Shown here: positions 10,759 to 19,123 of the stretch, piece after piece
Layout of the letters: each line of letters starts with the position of its first letter
Numbering within the stretch: position 1 is the stretch's first letter
NCBI RefSeq assembly: GCF_001591505.1
Contig: NZ_BCVA01000005.1
Location: 124,001-188,000, forward strand
Length of the DNA stretch: 64,000 nucleotides
Direction of reading: 5' to 3'
From: Neobacillus niacini NBRC 15566
GTDB lineage: Bacteria; Bacillota; Bacilli; Bacillales; Cytobacillaceae
The notes under the pieces: model-generated
Told to the model about the DNA's origin: nothing
What the model saw: only the letters and a program-made list of their open reading frames with translations
Database searches by the model: none
Translations under genes and position numbers: made by a program

Positions 10759-10793
10759 AATCATCGCTGATCATTTCAGCGGTGATTTTTTAT
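10759..10793 (+). terminator. Terminator after the mutS2 operon
   Basis: AATCATCGCTGA pairs with TCAGCGGTGATT (one G-T wobble) around a short loop, followed by six T. Confidence 0.88.
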
Positions 10794-10838
10794 TACTTGA
10801 AATTTTCGTGATATAGTGAGCATATATTGTTATTGTAA

Positions 10839-10867
10839 TTGTTTAAACAGTCTGACTATATTATAAT
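10839..10867 (+). promoter_or_regulatory. Possible promoter of lcfA
   Basis: A perfect -10 TATAAT at 10862-10867 with a weak -35 TTGTTT at 10839-10844 (17-bp spacer). No FadR-type palindrome is visible between here and the lcfA start. Confidence 0.45.
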
Positions 10868-10914
10868 GAAAGGGAAGTGGGAAATTTTACAATAGAATAA
10901 AAAGGAGGGTTATT

Positions 10915-12618
10915 ATGTATGATTCTAAACCATGGTTGCAGCATTATCCCGAGGAAATTCCTGCAGAACTGGAATTTCGAAAAGAACCTGTTCAGCAGTA
11001 TTTAGTAAATGCAGCTAAAAGTTTTCCAGAAAAAACGGCGATTCATTTTATGGGAAAGGAAATGACGTATCAAGAGCTTTACGATGAAGCATTAACTTTT
11101 GCCAGCTATCTTCAGCAGATTGGTATTTCAAGAGGTGACCGTGTTGCCATTATGCTTGCCAATACACCACAAGCGGTCATAAGTTATTTTGGTATATTGA
11201 TGGCTGGGGGAATAGTCGTTCAAACCAATCCGTTATATACCGAACGAGAACTTGAATACCAAATGAAGGACTCCGGAGCAAAAGCGATCATCACACTCGA
11301 CATCCTCTATCCTCGTGCTTCTAAGGTGATGCCTAAGACTAATTTGCAGCACATTATTGTAACCGCTATCAAAGACTACCTGCCATTTCCCAAAAATTTA
11401 GTTTATCCTTTTATCCAGAAAAAGCAATATGGAATTGTTGTTAACGTTAAACATGAAGGCAATACCCATTTATTTAAAGAAATTGTCAAACTAAAACCTA
11501 ATAAACTCGTCGAATATGACTTTGATTTTGAAGAGGATGTTGCGCTTCTTCAATATACAGGCGGTACAACAGGATCTCCGAAAGGGGTTATGCTGACACA
11601 TCGAAATTTAGTAGCAAACTCTTCCATGTGTACGGCATGGCTATACAAAGCAAAACCAGGTGAGGAATCAGTTTTAGGAATCGTTCCGTTTTTCCATGTA
11701 TATGGCATGACGATTGTTATGATTTTATCCGTTATGCAGGCATATAAAATGATTATATTACCTAAGTTCGATCCATTAACCACCTTAAAGACAATCCAAA
11801 AGCAGCGACCTACTTTGTTTCCAGGTGCGCCAACGATTTATATCGGACTATTAAATCATCCTGATTTAAAAAAATACGATTTATCATCGATTGATTCCTG
11901 TCTAAGTGGTTCCGCCCCGCTCCCGGTTGAAGTTCAAGAGGAGTTTGAGGCCATTACAGGAGGGAAACTTGTTGAAGGATATGGATTAACAGAATCTTCT
12001 CCTGTTACCCATGCAAATTTCTTATGGGATCGTGAACGGATAAAAGGAAGTATTGGTGTTCCTTGGCCAAATACCGAAGTGAGGATTGTTTCAATGGAAG
12101 ATGGAGAAGACATGCCGGTTGGAGAAATAGGAGAAATTATCATTAAAGGTCCTCAAATCATGAAAGGCTATTGGAACCGTCCAGAAGCAACCGAGGAAAC
12201 GATTAAAGACGGCTGGCTGTTTACAGGTGACCTTGGCTACATGGATGATAAAGGTTATTTTTATGTAGTAGATAGAAAGAAGGATATGATTATTGCCGGA
12301 GGGTATAATATATATCCAAGAGAAATAGAAGAGGTATTATATGAACACCCAGATGTGTTGGAGGCTGTAGCTGCAGGAATTCCAGACCCTTATAGGGGTG
12401 AAACCGTTAAAGCGTACGTTGTTTTAAAAGAAGGCTCGCAGATTACCTCTGATGACTTAAACCAGTACGCCAGGAAATATCTAGCCGCCTATAAGGCGCC
12501 AAGATTATATGAATTTAGAAAAGAATTGCCGAAAACAGCCGTAGGAAAGATTTTAAGAAGAACACTTGTCGAAGAAGAAATGAAAAAGATAGAAGAAGAG
12601 AACAAAAAACATGCCTAA
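10915..12618 (+). CDS. lcfA: Long-chain acyl-CoA synthetase
   Basis: Activates fatty acids to acyl-CoA with ATP, the entry step of beta-oxidation; adenylate-forming family. The 567 residues fit LcfA/FadD. The P-loop-like YTGGTTGSPKG is at 214-224; further on are the GYGLTESSPV motif, the TGDLGYMDDKGYFYVVDRKKDMI hinge region and the C-terminal lysine in LPKTAVGKILRR. RBS AAGGAGGG. In B. subtilis lcfA heads the fadR-fadB-etfBA operon; here about 450 bp and a separate FadR-controlled promoter lie between lcfA and fadR. A weak AATTAG...CTAATT stem with a T tract follows the stop codon (12617-12648). Confidence 0.96.
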   Translation: MYDSKPWLQHYPEEIPAELEFRKEPVQQYLVNAAKSFPEKTAIHFMGKEMTYQELYDEALTFASYLQQIGISRGDRVAIMLANTPQAVISYFGILMAGGIVVQTNPLYTERELEYQMKDSGAKAIITLDILYPRASKVMPKTNLQHIIVTAIKDYLPFPKNLVYPFIQKKQYGIVVNVKHEGNTHLFKEIVKLKPNKLVEYDFDFEEDVALLQYTGGTTGSPKGVMLTHRNLVANSSMCTAWLYKAKPGEESVLGIVPFFHVYGMTIVMILSVMQAYKMIILPKFDPLTTLKTIQKQRPTLFPGAPTIYIGLLNHPDLKKYDLSSIDSCLSGSAPLPVEVQEEFEAITGGKLVEGYGLTESSPVTHANFLWDRERIKGSIGVPWPNTEVRIVSMEDGEDMPVGEIGEIIIKGPQIMKGYWNRPEATEETIKDGWLFTGDLGYMDDKGYFYVVDRKKDMIIAGGYNIYPREIEEVLYEHPDVLEAVAAGIPDPYRGETVKAYVVLKEGSQITSDDLNQYARKYLAAYKAPRLYEFRKELPKTAVGKILRRTLVEEEMKKIEEENKKHA

Positions 12619-12706
12619 TTAGAACACATACTGCACTAATTTTTTTTGTACAATAAAGCTTGTCCTTATGAAGGCAGTGAAGTAATATAAAAATGTCCAG
12701 TATTTC

Positions 12707-12735
12707 TTGACAGAAATACATCTAAAACCTATTAT
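12707..12735 (+). promoter_or_regulatory. Sigma-A promoter of the fadR-fadB-etfBA operon
   Basis: Perfect -35 TTGACA (12707-12712), 17-bp spacer, -10 TATTAT (12730-12735). The expected transcription start is about 12742, right at the FadR palindrome. Confidence 0.85.
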
Positions 12736-12742
12736 AAAAATA

Positions 12743-12760
12743 TGAATGATTATTCATTCA
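12743..12760 (+). promoter_or_regulatory. FadR operator
   Basis: TGAATGATTATTCATTCA is a near-perfect palindrome and agrees at every fixed position with the B. subtilis FadR (YsiA) box TGAATGAnTAnTCATTCA as I recall it. It begins 7 bp after the -10, so bound FadR would block initiation; long-chain acyl-CoA would relieve it. It implies that fadR is autoregulated here. Confidence 0.93.
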
Positions 12761-12816
12761 TATTTTTTCTTTTTTAATTACTTGGCTGTGATAAAGCAAA
12801 AATTTGATTTTGCACT

Positions 12817-13009
12817 CTGTTGATTTGCGCGGAAGGCACGTAGACTCCTGCGGGAGGACGGGGCAGGGAGAGACCCCGCAGGCGCTTAAGCGCTGAGGAG
12901 GCTCCCCGGACCGCCCGCGGAAAGCGAAGTGCCTCGTGACAGGCAAAGACCGCCTGTCCCTGCGGTGATTATTCAAAGAAGCTTTCCTTAGTGGAGCGCA
13001 AATCAACAG
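12817..13009. repeat. 193-bp GC-rich element with 14-bp terminal inverted repeats
   Basis: CTGTTGATTTGCGC at 12817-12830 is exactly complementary to GCGCAAATCAACAG at 12996-13009. The interior is far more GC-rich than the surroundings and full of dyads, such as CCTGCGGG with CCCGCAGG, the GCGCTTAAGCGC palindrome, and GGCAC with GTGCC. No gene fits. The sequence resembles a short interspersed element common in Bacillaceae intergenic regions (recalled, not searched). It lies in the untranslated leader between the FadR-controlled promoter and fadR, so it should be transcribed. Confidence 0.8.
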
Positions 13010-13065
13010 ACACGACACAACAGCCTATTACTATTATACTTTCTTCGGGAGGAGGGAGAATTACT

Positions 13066-13650
13066 ATGAAAAAAAACAAGCCAAAATACATGCAAATCAT
13101 CGACGCAGCAGTAATTGCGATTGCCGAAGTGGGTTATCATCAAGCACAGGTTTCTAAAATTGCAAAGCAGGCTGGTGTAGCAGATGGCACCATTTATCTC
13201 TATTTTAAAAACAAAGAAGACATTCTCATCTCACTCTTTGAAGAAAAAATGGGAAGCTTTATTGAAAAAATAGATGAAATGCTGGCAGGAAAACAGAGCG
13301 CCGCGGAGAAGTTATTAATGATGATAGAAGCTCATTTTAAAAACCTTTCTGATGATCATCACATGGCAATCGTAACCCAGCTTGAATTACGACAATCCAA
13401 TAAAGAATTGCGTTTACGTATAAACAATGTTCTAAAAGGCTATCTAAAAGTGATTGATAAAATCATCATAGAAGGAAAAGAAACGGGAGAGTTTTCAAGC
13501 GACCTCGATGTCCGCCTTGCCAGACAAATGATATTTGGCACAATGGATGAAACCGTGACAACCTGGGTTTTAAATGAGGAGAAATACGATTTAGTGGCAC
13601 TCGCTAAACCGGTTCACCAGCTGTTGATTAGGGGCTGCGGAAGTCATTAA
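13066..13650 (+). CDS. fadR: Fatty-acid degradation regulator FadR (TetR family)
   Basis: TetR-type repressor of beta-oxidation genes, released from DNA by long-chain acyl-CoA. From the ATG at 13066 (RBS GGAGGAGGG) it has 194 residues, the same length as B. subtilis FadR. The N-terminal helix-turn-helix is KYMQIIDAAV then QVSKIAKQAGVADGTIYLYFKNKEDIL (about 6-50); the ligand domain contains TQLELRQSN and DVRLARQMIFG. An in-frame GTG at 12991 would add 25 residues encoded by the repeat element and lacks support. It is first in an operon with fadB, etfB and etfA and sits behind a FadR box. Confidence 0.96.
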   Translation: MKKNKPKYMQIIDAAVIAIAEVGYHQAQVSKIAKQAGVADGTIYLYFKNKEDILISLFEEKMGSFIEKIDEMLAGKQSAAEKLLMMIEAHFKNLSDDHHMAIVTQLELRQSNKELRLRINNVLKGYLKVIDKIIIEGKETGEFSSDLDVRLARQMIFGTMDETVTTWVLNEEKYDLVALAKPVHQLLIRGCGSH

Positions 13651-13679
13651 TTTTCGAGTGTAAAGGAGGAGGGGTTCTA

Positions 13680-14450
13680 TTGGAATACTTAAAATGGTCT
13701 AATCAAGATTCGATCGCGACAATCACCATCAGTCGTCCACCGGCAAATGCCCTCTCACAAGGATTATTAAGAGAACTGTCGGCTGTTCTAGACGAAATTG
13801 AACCTAATCGTGACATTAAGGTGATTGTCATCCATGGGGAAGGGCGATTCTTCTCTGCGGGAGCTGATATTAAAGAATTCACTACCGTATCATCTTCCGA
13901 AGGATTTGCCAAGCTTGGAAAGTATGGTCAGGATTTATTTGATCGGATGGAAAAGTTTCCCAAACCAATCATTGCTGCTATTCATGGCGCAGCACTTGGC
14001 GGCGGCTTGGAGCTGGCCATGGCATGTCATATCCGTTTAGTTGGAGAAAATACTAAGCTTGGTCTTCCAGAACTACAGCTTGGACTAATCCCTGGTTTTG
14101 CTGGAACACAGCGTCTTCCAAAATATGTTGGGGTTGCACGTGCAGCAGAAATGCTGTTCACGTCTGAGCCAATCACAGGATTGGAAGCGGTTCAATTCGG
14201 TCTGGCGAACCATGCTTATCCGGAACAGGAAGTCTTTGAACATGCTCTTAAATTGGCGGGTAAAATCGCTAAGAAAAGTACAGGTTCATTAGAAGCAACG
14301 ATTCAATTATTAAACTTTGCTAAAAATGAAGAGTTTTATGAAGGCTCTAAAAAGGAAGCGGAGTTGTTTGGAGAAATATTTGTTTCCGATGATGCAAAAG
14401 AAGGAATTCAGGCTTTTATTGAAAAACGAGAGCCGCATTTTAAAGGGTGA
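13680..14450 (+). CDS. fadB: Enoyl-CoA hydratase (crotonase family)
   Basis: Hydrates trans-2-enoyl-CoA in beta-oxidation. The 256-residue crotonase fold shows the oxyanion-hole and active-site regions FSAGADIKEF, HGAALGGGLELAMACHI (first catalytic Glu in GGGLE) and LPELQLGLIPGFAGTQRL (second Glu in PELQLG). Translation begins at a TTG at 13680 after AAAGGAGGAGGGG. It is not the long fused FadB of E. coli; B. subtilis uses this name for the short hydratase in the same operon. It is 29 bp from fadR. Confidence 0.93.
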   Translation: MEYLKWSNQDSIATITISRPPANALSQGLLRELSAVLDEIEPNRDIKVIVIHGEGRFFSAGADIKEFTTVSSSEGFAKLGKYGQDLFDRMEKFPKPIIAAIHGAALGGGLELAMACHIRLVGENTKLGLPELQLGLIPGFAGTQRLPKYVGVARAAEMLFTSEPITGLEAVQFGLANHAYPEQEVFEHALKLAGKIAKKSTGSLEATIQLLNFAKNEEFYEGSKKEAELFGEIFVSDDAKEGIQAFIEKREPHFKG

Positions 14451-14552
14451 ATAACTTTTATCACTCCGATAGAAGTTGCTAATAATTTTTTTTGCTGTAA
14501 ATTTTCTTAATCTTTGGAACAGAAATAATGTTTGCATTATAGGAGGGAAATC

Positions 14553-15326
14553 ATGAACATTTATGTACTATTGAAAAGAACCTTTGATACAGAAGAAAAG
14601 ATTACTATTTCCGGCGGAAAAATCAATGAGGACGGCGCTGAGTTTATCATCAATCCTTATGATGAATATGCTGTGGAAGAAGCAATCCAAGTCCGCGATT
14701 CAAATGGTGGAGAAGTAACGGTTATTTCCGTAGGCACGGAAGAAGCTGAAAAGCAATTACGTACCGCACTCGCTATGGGCGCAGACAAAGCCGTTTTAAT
14801 TAATACAGAAGATGATGTGGAAAATGGGGATCAGTTCACAACATCAAAAATCATTGCTGAATATCTAAAGGATAAAGAAGCGGATCTTATTATCGGTGGA
14901 AATGTAGCGATTGATGGCGGATCTGGACAAGTAGGTCCACGTGTTGCTGAATTGTTAAACATTCCTTATGTTACAACCATTACTAAGCTTGAAATTGATG
15001 GAACAAATGTAACCGTTACCCGTGATGTTGAAGGAGATTCTGAGGTAATTGAAACGAGTCTGCCATTATTAGTTACAGCTCAACAGGGTTTAAACGAGCC
15101 TCGTTATCCATCTTTACCAGGGATTATGAAGGCAAAGAAAAAACCGCTTGATGAACTAGAATTAGATGATCTTGATTTAGAAGAAGATGATGTTGAAGCA
15201 AAAACAAAAACAATCGAAATTTACTTGCCGCCAAAGAAGGAAGCTGGAAAAGTGTTATCTGGAGAATTAAATGATCAGGTAAAAGAACTCGTTCACCTTC
15301 TTCATACAGAAGCAAAAGTAGTTTAA
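14553..15326 (+). CDS. etfB: Electron transfer flavoprotein beta subunit
   Basis: With EtfA it passes electrons from acyl-CoA dehydrogenases to the respiratory chain. The ATG at 14553 with AGGAGGG gives 257 aa, the usual length; the N-terminus MNIYVLLKRTFDTEEK is typical. Motifs include IGGNVAIDGGSGQVGPRVAE and the recognition-loop region around PRYPSLPGIMKAKKKPL. The gap from fadB is about 100 bp but no promoter stands out, so it is most likely in the fadR operon. Confidence 0.96.
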   Translation: MNIYVLLKRTFDTEEKITISGGKINEDGAEFIINPYDEYAVEEAIQVRDSNGGEVTVISVGTEEAEKQLRTALAMGADKAVLINTEDDVENGDQFTTSKIIAEYLKDKEADLIIGGNVAIDGGSGQVGPRVAELLNIPYVTTITKLEIDGTNVTVTRDVEGDSEVIETSLPLLVTAQQGLNEPRYPSLPGIMKAKKKPLDELELDDLDLEEDDVEAKTKTIEIYLPPKKEAGKVLSGELNDQVKELVHLLHTEAKVV

Positions 15327-15397
15327 TCGTAACGATACTTATACGTTCAGAATGATGATTCTGATTAGCCAAAAAAGATTCGCAGGAGGGTAAAAGA

Positions 15398-16375
15398 ATG
15401 ACTAGAAAAGTATTAGTATTAGGGGAAACTCGTGACGGTTCTTTACGTAATGTTTCATTCGAAGCAATTGCTGCAGCTAAGACAGTAGCTGACGGCGGAG
15501 AAGTGATTGGTGTTTTAATCGGTGAAAATGTTAGCGCTTTAGGCACAGAATTAGTGCAATATGGTGCGGACCGAGTTGTAGTAGTTGAAGGTGAAAAATT
15601 AAAACAATATACATCTGACGGCTATGCTCAAGCATTACTTGCTGTAATCGAAAAAGAAAGCCCAGAAGGTCTAGTTTTAGGACATACTTCACAAGGAAAG
15701 GATCTTTCCCCGCGAATTGCCGCTAAGCTGTCATCCGGCTTAATTTCAGACACAACTGCAGTTGAAGTTGCTGGCGGGAATGTTGTCTTTACAAGACCTA
15801 TCTATTCTGGTAAAGCATTTGAAAAGAAAATTGTAACGGACGGATTAATTTTTGCAACAGTAAGACCAAATAATATCGCACCACTTGCCAAGGATGAAAG
15901 CCGATCTGGTGAGGTTGCCTCTTTATCTGTTGAGATTAAAGACCTTCGTGCGATTATCAAAGAAGTGGTTAGAAAAGCAAGTGAAGGTGTAGATTTAAGT
16001 GAAGCAAAAGTTGTAATCTCTGGCGGACGTGGTGTCAAGAGTGCAGAAGGCTTTGAACCGCTTAAAGAATTAGCCAATGTTTTAGGCGGCGCAGTTGGGG
16101 CATCCCGTGGTGCATGTGACGCTGACTATTGTGATTACTCTTTGCAAATCGGTCAAACTGGTAAAGTTGTAACACCTGACCTTTACATTGCTTGTGGAAT
16201 TTCTGGAGCTATCCAGCATTTAGCAGGGATGTCAAACTCCAAGGTAATCGTTGCGATCAATAAAGACCCGGAAGCCAATATCTTTAAAGTAGCAGATTAT
16301 GGTATTGTTGGGGATCTATTTGAAGTAGTACCACTTTTAACAGAAGAGTTTAAAAAGTTAAAGGTTCACTCATAA
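15398..16375 (+). CDS. etfA: Electron transfer flavoprotein alpha subunit
   Basis: FAD-carrying subunit of the electron transfer flavoprotein, 325 aa. The C-terminal FAD-binding domain (about 195-320) has SGGRGVKSAEGFEPL, GAVGASRGACDADY, IGQTGKVVTPDLYIACGISGAIQH and NKDPEANIFKVADYGIVGD, all characteristic. RBS GCAGGAGGG. Last gene of the fad operon, followed by a stem-loop at 16381. Confidence 0.97.
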   Translation: MTRKVLVLGETRDGSLRNVSFEAIAAAKTVADGGEVIGVLIGENVSALGTELVQYGADRVVVVEGEKLKQYTSDGYAQALLAVIEKESPEGLVLGHTSQGKDLSPRIAAKLSSGLISDTTAVEVAGGNVVFTRPIYSGKAFEKKIVTDGLIFATVRPNNIAPLAKDESRSGEVASLSVEIKDLRAIIKEVVRKASEGVDLSEAKVVISGGRGVKSAEGFEPLKELANVLGGAVGASRGACDADYCDYSLQIGQTGKVVTPDLYIACGISGAIQHLAGMSNSKVIVAINKDPEANIFKVADYGIVGDLFEVVPLLTEEFKKLKVHS

Positions 16376-16380
16376 TAAAT

Positions 16381-16412
16381 AAGGCGAGCAGTGGAAACTG
16401 TTCGCCTTATTA
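16381..16412 (+). terminator. Stem-loop after etfA, probable terminator
   Basis: AAGGCGAGCAGT pairs with ACTGTTCGCCTT (one G-T wobble) around a 4-nt loop. The T tract after it is short (ATTACAT), so termination may be partial. Confidence 0.6.
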
Positions 16413-16471
16413 CATATAATAAGCCAGAATATGAACCGTTTTTTAGGGGAAATTACATCCGAGACAGATTA

Positions 16472-16501
16472 TTAGCATGATGGTTTAAACAATGCTATAC
16501 T
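16472..16501 (+). promoter_or_regulatory. Possible promoter of trxA
   Basis: TATACT at 16496-16501 as -10 with TTAGCA at 16472-16477 (18-bp spacer). This is moderate sigma-A quality, and trxA needs its own promoter after the etfA stem-loop. Confidence 0.45.
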
Positions 16502-16540
16502 TTCGATAGAAATTAGTAATTATTTAGGAGGAATAAACAA

Positions 16541-16855
16541 ATGGCTATTTCAAACGTAACTGACGCAAATTTCTCTGCTGAAACAGGCTCTGGTCTTGTT
16601 CTAGCGGATTTCTGGGCTCCATGGTGTGGACCTTGTAAAATGATCGCTCCAGTTCTTGAGGAACTTGATTCCGAAATGGGCGAGAAAGTAAAAATCGTTA
16701 AATTAGATGTAGACGATAACCAAGAAACTGCTGCTAAATACGGCGTTATGAGTATCCCTACATTACTTGTTTTCAAAAATGGCGAAGTGGTTGACAAAGT
16801 AGTCGGCTTCCAGCCAAAAGACGCTTTAGCTGGTGTATTAGAAAAGCACGTTTAA
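16541..16855 (+). CDS. trxA: Thioredoxin
   Basis: General cytoplasmic disulfide reductase, 104 aa. The active site WCGPCK lies within [22 protein letters not shown] (about 25-46), and the cis-proline motif is [23 protein letters not shown]. It is flanked by its own probable promoter and a strong terminator, so it is likely monocistronic. Confidence 0.98.
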   Translation: MAISNVTDANFSAETGSGLVLADFWAPWCGPCKMIAPVLEELDSEMGEKVKIVKLDVDDNQETAAKYGVMSIPTLLVFKNGEVVDKVVGFQPKDALAGVLEKHV

Positions 16856-16861
16856 GAATTG

Positions 16862-16897
16862 ATAACCTTAGCTGGATTCCTCTGGCTAAGGTTTTTA
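16862..16897 (+). terminator. Terminator of trxA
   Basis: AACCTTAGC (16864-16872) pairs with GCTAAGGTT (16885-16893) and is followed by T-rich sequence. Confidence 0.85.
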
Positions 16898-16983
16898 TTT
16901 TTGGAAATAGAATCAGGCTTTTCTTTATGCGGAGTTTGCTTTAAAATTTTTATGATAGATAAAGACGGGGAGGAGCAGCTAGT

Positions 16984-18756
16984 ATGAATGAGATAATAAA
17001 ACAAAAATTAACACTGCTGCCTGATCAGCCTGGCTGCTACTTGATGAAGGACCGTCAGGGAACGATCATATATGTAGGAAAAGCTAAAATACTAAAAAAT
17101 CGTGTACGGTCTTATTTTACCGGTTCACATGATGGTAAAACATTTAGACTCGTCAATGAGATTGAGGACTTTGAATATATCGTCACCTCATCTAATATCG
17201 AAGCACTGTTACTCGAATTAAATCTAATCAAAAAATACGATCCTAAATATAATGTCATGCTGAAGGATGATAAAACCTATCCGTTTATTAAATTGACAGC
17301 GGAGAGACATCCAAAACTCATCATTACAAGAAAAGTAAAAAAGGATAAAGGCAAGTACTTTGGTCCTTATCCGAACGTCATGGCAGCGAATGAAACGAAA
17401 AAGCTGCTAGACCGAATCTACCCATTGCGAAAATGCTCAACCCTTCCAGACCGGGTGTGTTTGTACTACCATTTAGGTCAGTGCCTGGCACCATGTGTAA
17501 ATGAAGTACATGAAGAGCAATACAAGCAAATGACCGACGAAATTACCCGTTTTCTTAATGGCGGATTTAAAGAGATAAAAAAAGAACTAACGGAGAAAAT
17601 GACCAGTGCATCTGAAGAATTAGATTTCGAGCGTGCAAAGGAATTCAGAGATAAGATTATCCACATTGAAACTATTATGGAAAAGCAAAAAATCACGATG
17701 ACTGATTTTACTGATCGCGATGTGTTTGGCTATGCTGTCGATAAAGGGTGGATGTGTGTTCAAGTTTTCTTTGTACGCCAAGGAAAACTAATTGAACGTG
17801 ACGTTTCCATGTTTCCGATCTACAATGAGCCAGAAGAAGAAATTCTTACTTTCCTAGGTCGATTTTACGAAAAATCGAATCATATTAAGCCGAAGGAAAT
17901 TTTGATTCAGGATGAAATTGATTTAAATCTTGCCGAACAGCTACTTCAGGTTAAAGTCCTAAAACCTCAGCGCGGTCAGAAAAAAGATCTGATTAAAATG
18001 GCAATCAAAAACGCAAAAATTGCATTGAATGAGAAATTCTCTCTTATCGAAAAAGACGAGGTAAGGACGATAAAGGCTGTTGAAAACCTTGGGGAGCTTA
18101 TGGGTATTTATACCCCGCATCGCATTGAGTCTTTCGATAATTCTAATATTCAAGGGACGGATCCTGTATCTGCGATGGTGGTCTTCATTGATGGGAAGCC
18201 GAATAAGCGTGAATACCGAAAGTATAAGATTAAATCGGTTAAGGGACCTGATGATTATGAATCGATGCGTGAAGTAACCAGAAGAAGATATTCTAGGGCG
18301 TTGAAAGAAGGACTTCCGCTTCCGGACCTCATTATTATTGATGGCGGAAAAGGACATGTGGAGGCTGTCAGAGACGTCTTAGAAAACGAACTGGGTTTAG
18401 ATATCCCCCTAGCTGGGCTAGTCAAGGATGATAAGCACAAAACTTCTCAGCTTTTATATGGGAATCCACTTGAAATTATTCCGCTCGGCAGAAACAGCCA
18501 AGAATTTTATTTATTGCAAAGAATCCAAGATGAGGTTCACCGTTTTGCGATTACCTTTCATCGTCAAACACGAGGAAAAAGTGCGTTTCAATCGCTACTG
18601 GACGACATTCCAGGTGTTGGTGAAAAACGTAAAAAGCAGCTGCTAAAGGAATTTGGTTCCGTTAAGAAAATGAAGGAAGCTACATTTGATGAGTTTAGAG
18701 CCATCGGGATTCCAGCTCCCGTAGCAGAGGAATTAATTAAAAAACTTCAATCATAG
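16984..18756 (+). CDS. uvrC: Excinuclease ABC subunit C
   Basis: Makes both incisions in nucleotide-excision repair with UvrA and UvrB. The 590 residues match the family. Order: GIY-YIG nuclease (about 12-95, [19 protein letters not shown]), a cysteine cluster ([21 protein letters not shown]), UVR motif (about 200-235), RNase H-like 5' nuclease ([30 protein letters not shown]) and C-terminal helix-hairpin-helix ([20 protein letters not shown]). RBS GGGGAGGAG. The next gene's promoter begins right after the stop codon. Confidence 0.97.
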   Translation: MNEIIKQKLTLLPDQPGCYLMKDRQGTIIYVGKAKILKNRVRSYFTGSHDGKTFRLVNEIEDFEYIVTSSNIEALLLELNLIKKYDPKYNVMLKDDKTYPFIKLTAERHPKLIITRKVKKDKGKYFGPYPNVMAANETKKLLDRIYPLRKCSTLPDRVCLYYHLGQCLAPCVNEVHEEQYKQMTDEITRFLNGGFKEIKKELTEKMTSASEELDFERAKEFRDKIIHIETIMEKQKITMTDFTDRDVFGYAVDKGWMCVQVFFVRQGKLIERDVSMFPIYNEPEEEILTFLGRFYEKSNHIKPKEILIQDEIDLNLAEQLLQVKVLKPQRGQKKDLIKMAIKNAKIALNEKFSLIEKDEVRTIKAVENLGELMGIYTPHRIESFDNSNIQGTDPVSAMVVFIDGKPNKREYRKYKIKSVKGPDDYESMREVTRRRYSRALKEGLPLPDLIIIDGGKGHVEAVRDVLENELGLDIPLAGLVKDDKHKTSQLLYGNPLEIIPLGRNSQEFYLLQRIQDEVHRFAITFHRQTRGKSAFQSLLDDIPGVGEKRKKQLLKEFGSVKKMKEATFDEFRAIGIPAPVAEELIKKLQS

Positions 18757-18759
18757 TGA

Positions 18760-18788
18760 TTGTCAGAAAAATCTTGCTATGCTATAAT
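18760..18788 (+). promoter_or_regulatory. Sigma-A promoter of lysC
   Basis: TTGTCA (18760-18765), 17-bp spacer, perfect TATAAT (18783-18788), about 40 bp upstream of the lysine aptamer. Confidence 0.85.
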
Positions 18789-18827
18789 GATTGAAAATTA
18801 TATTACTATCACTTTTTAATAATGAAG

Positions 18828-19066
18828 TGAAGGTAGAGGTGCGAGCTTCAATAGTAATGATTCGGAGAAGGATGGGCTTCTGTGATGAATCATGAAAGGG
18901 GATGGTCGCCGAAGTGAAGAAAGTCTCATTTCTTTCTTTGCTGGTCCTGTATTGAATAAATGCCGGATTGTCAAGGTTTAATGCCTTGGAGAGCTATCTT
19001 ACATTGTAGACGCAGAATTTTTTTGTGTATTCAAGCAATGAGATGCCCTCTCATTGCTTTTTTATT
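18828..19066 (+). promoter_or_regulatory. Lysine riboswitch (L box) with terminator
   Basis: The aptamer runs from AAGGTAG (about 18830) to CTATCTT (ending 19000), whose ends pair as P1. Inside are the L-box landmarks GTAGAGGTGCG, AGTAATGATT, GGGGATGGTCGCCGAAG, TGCTGG and GAGAGCTATCTT. An intrinsic terminator follows: AGCAATGAGA (19034-19043) pairs with TCTCATTGCT (19049-19058), then T. Bound lysine should favour termination before lysC, giving feedback on aspartokinase. Confidence 0.95.
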
Positions 19067-19123
19067 TTTTTTGCGGGGAAACATATAGTGATTCTTAACC
19101 TATAACTGAAAGCAGGGGAAAAG

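Noticed and set aside
12991-13065. N-terminal extension of FadR from a GTG at 12991
   Set aside because: It would be encoded by the end of the inverted-repeat element, and the ATG at 13066 has a strong RBS and gives the family length.
16483-16510. Sigma-B promoter of trxA
   Set aside because: GTTTAA is present at 16483 but nothing like GGGTAT follows at 12-15 bp.
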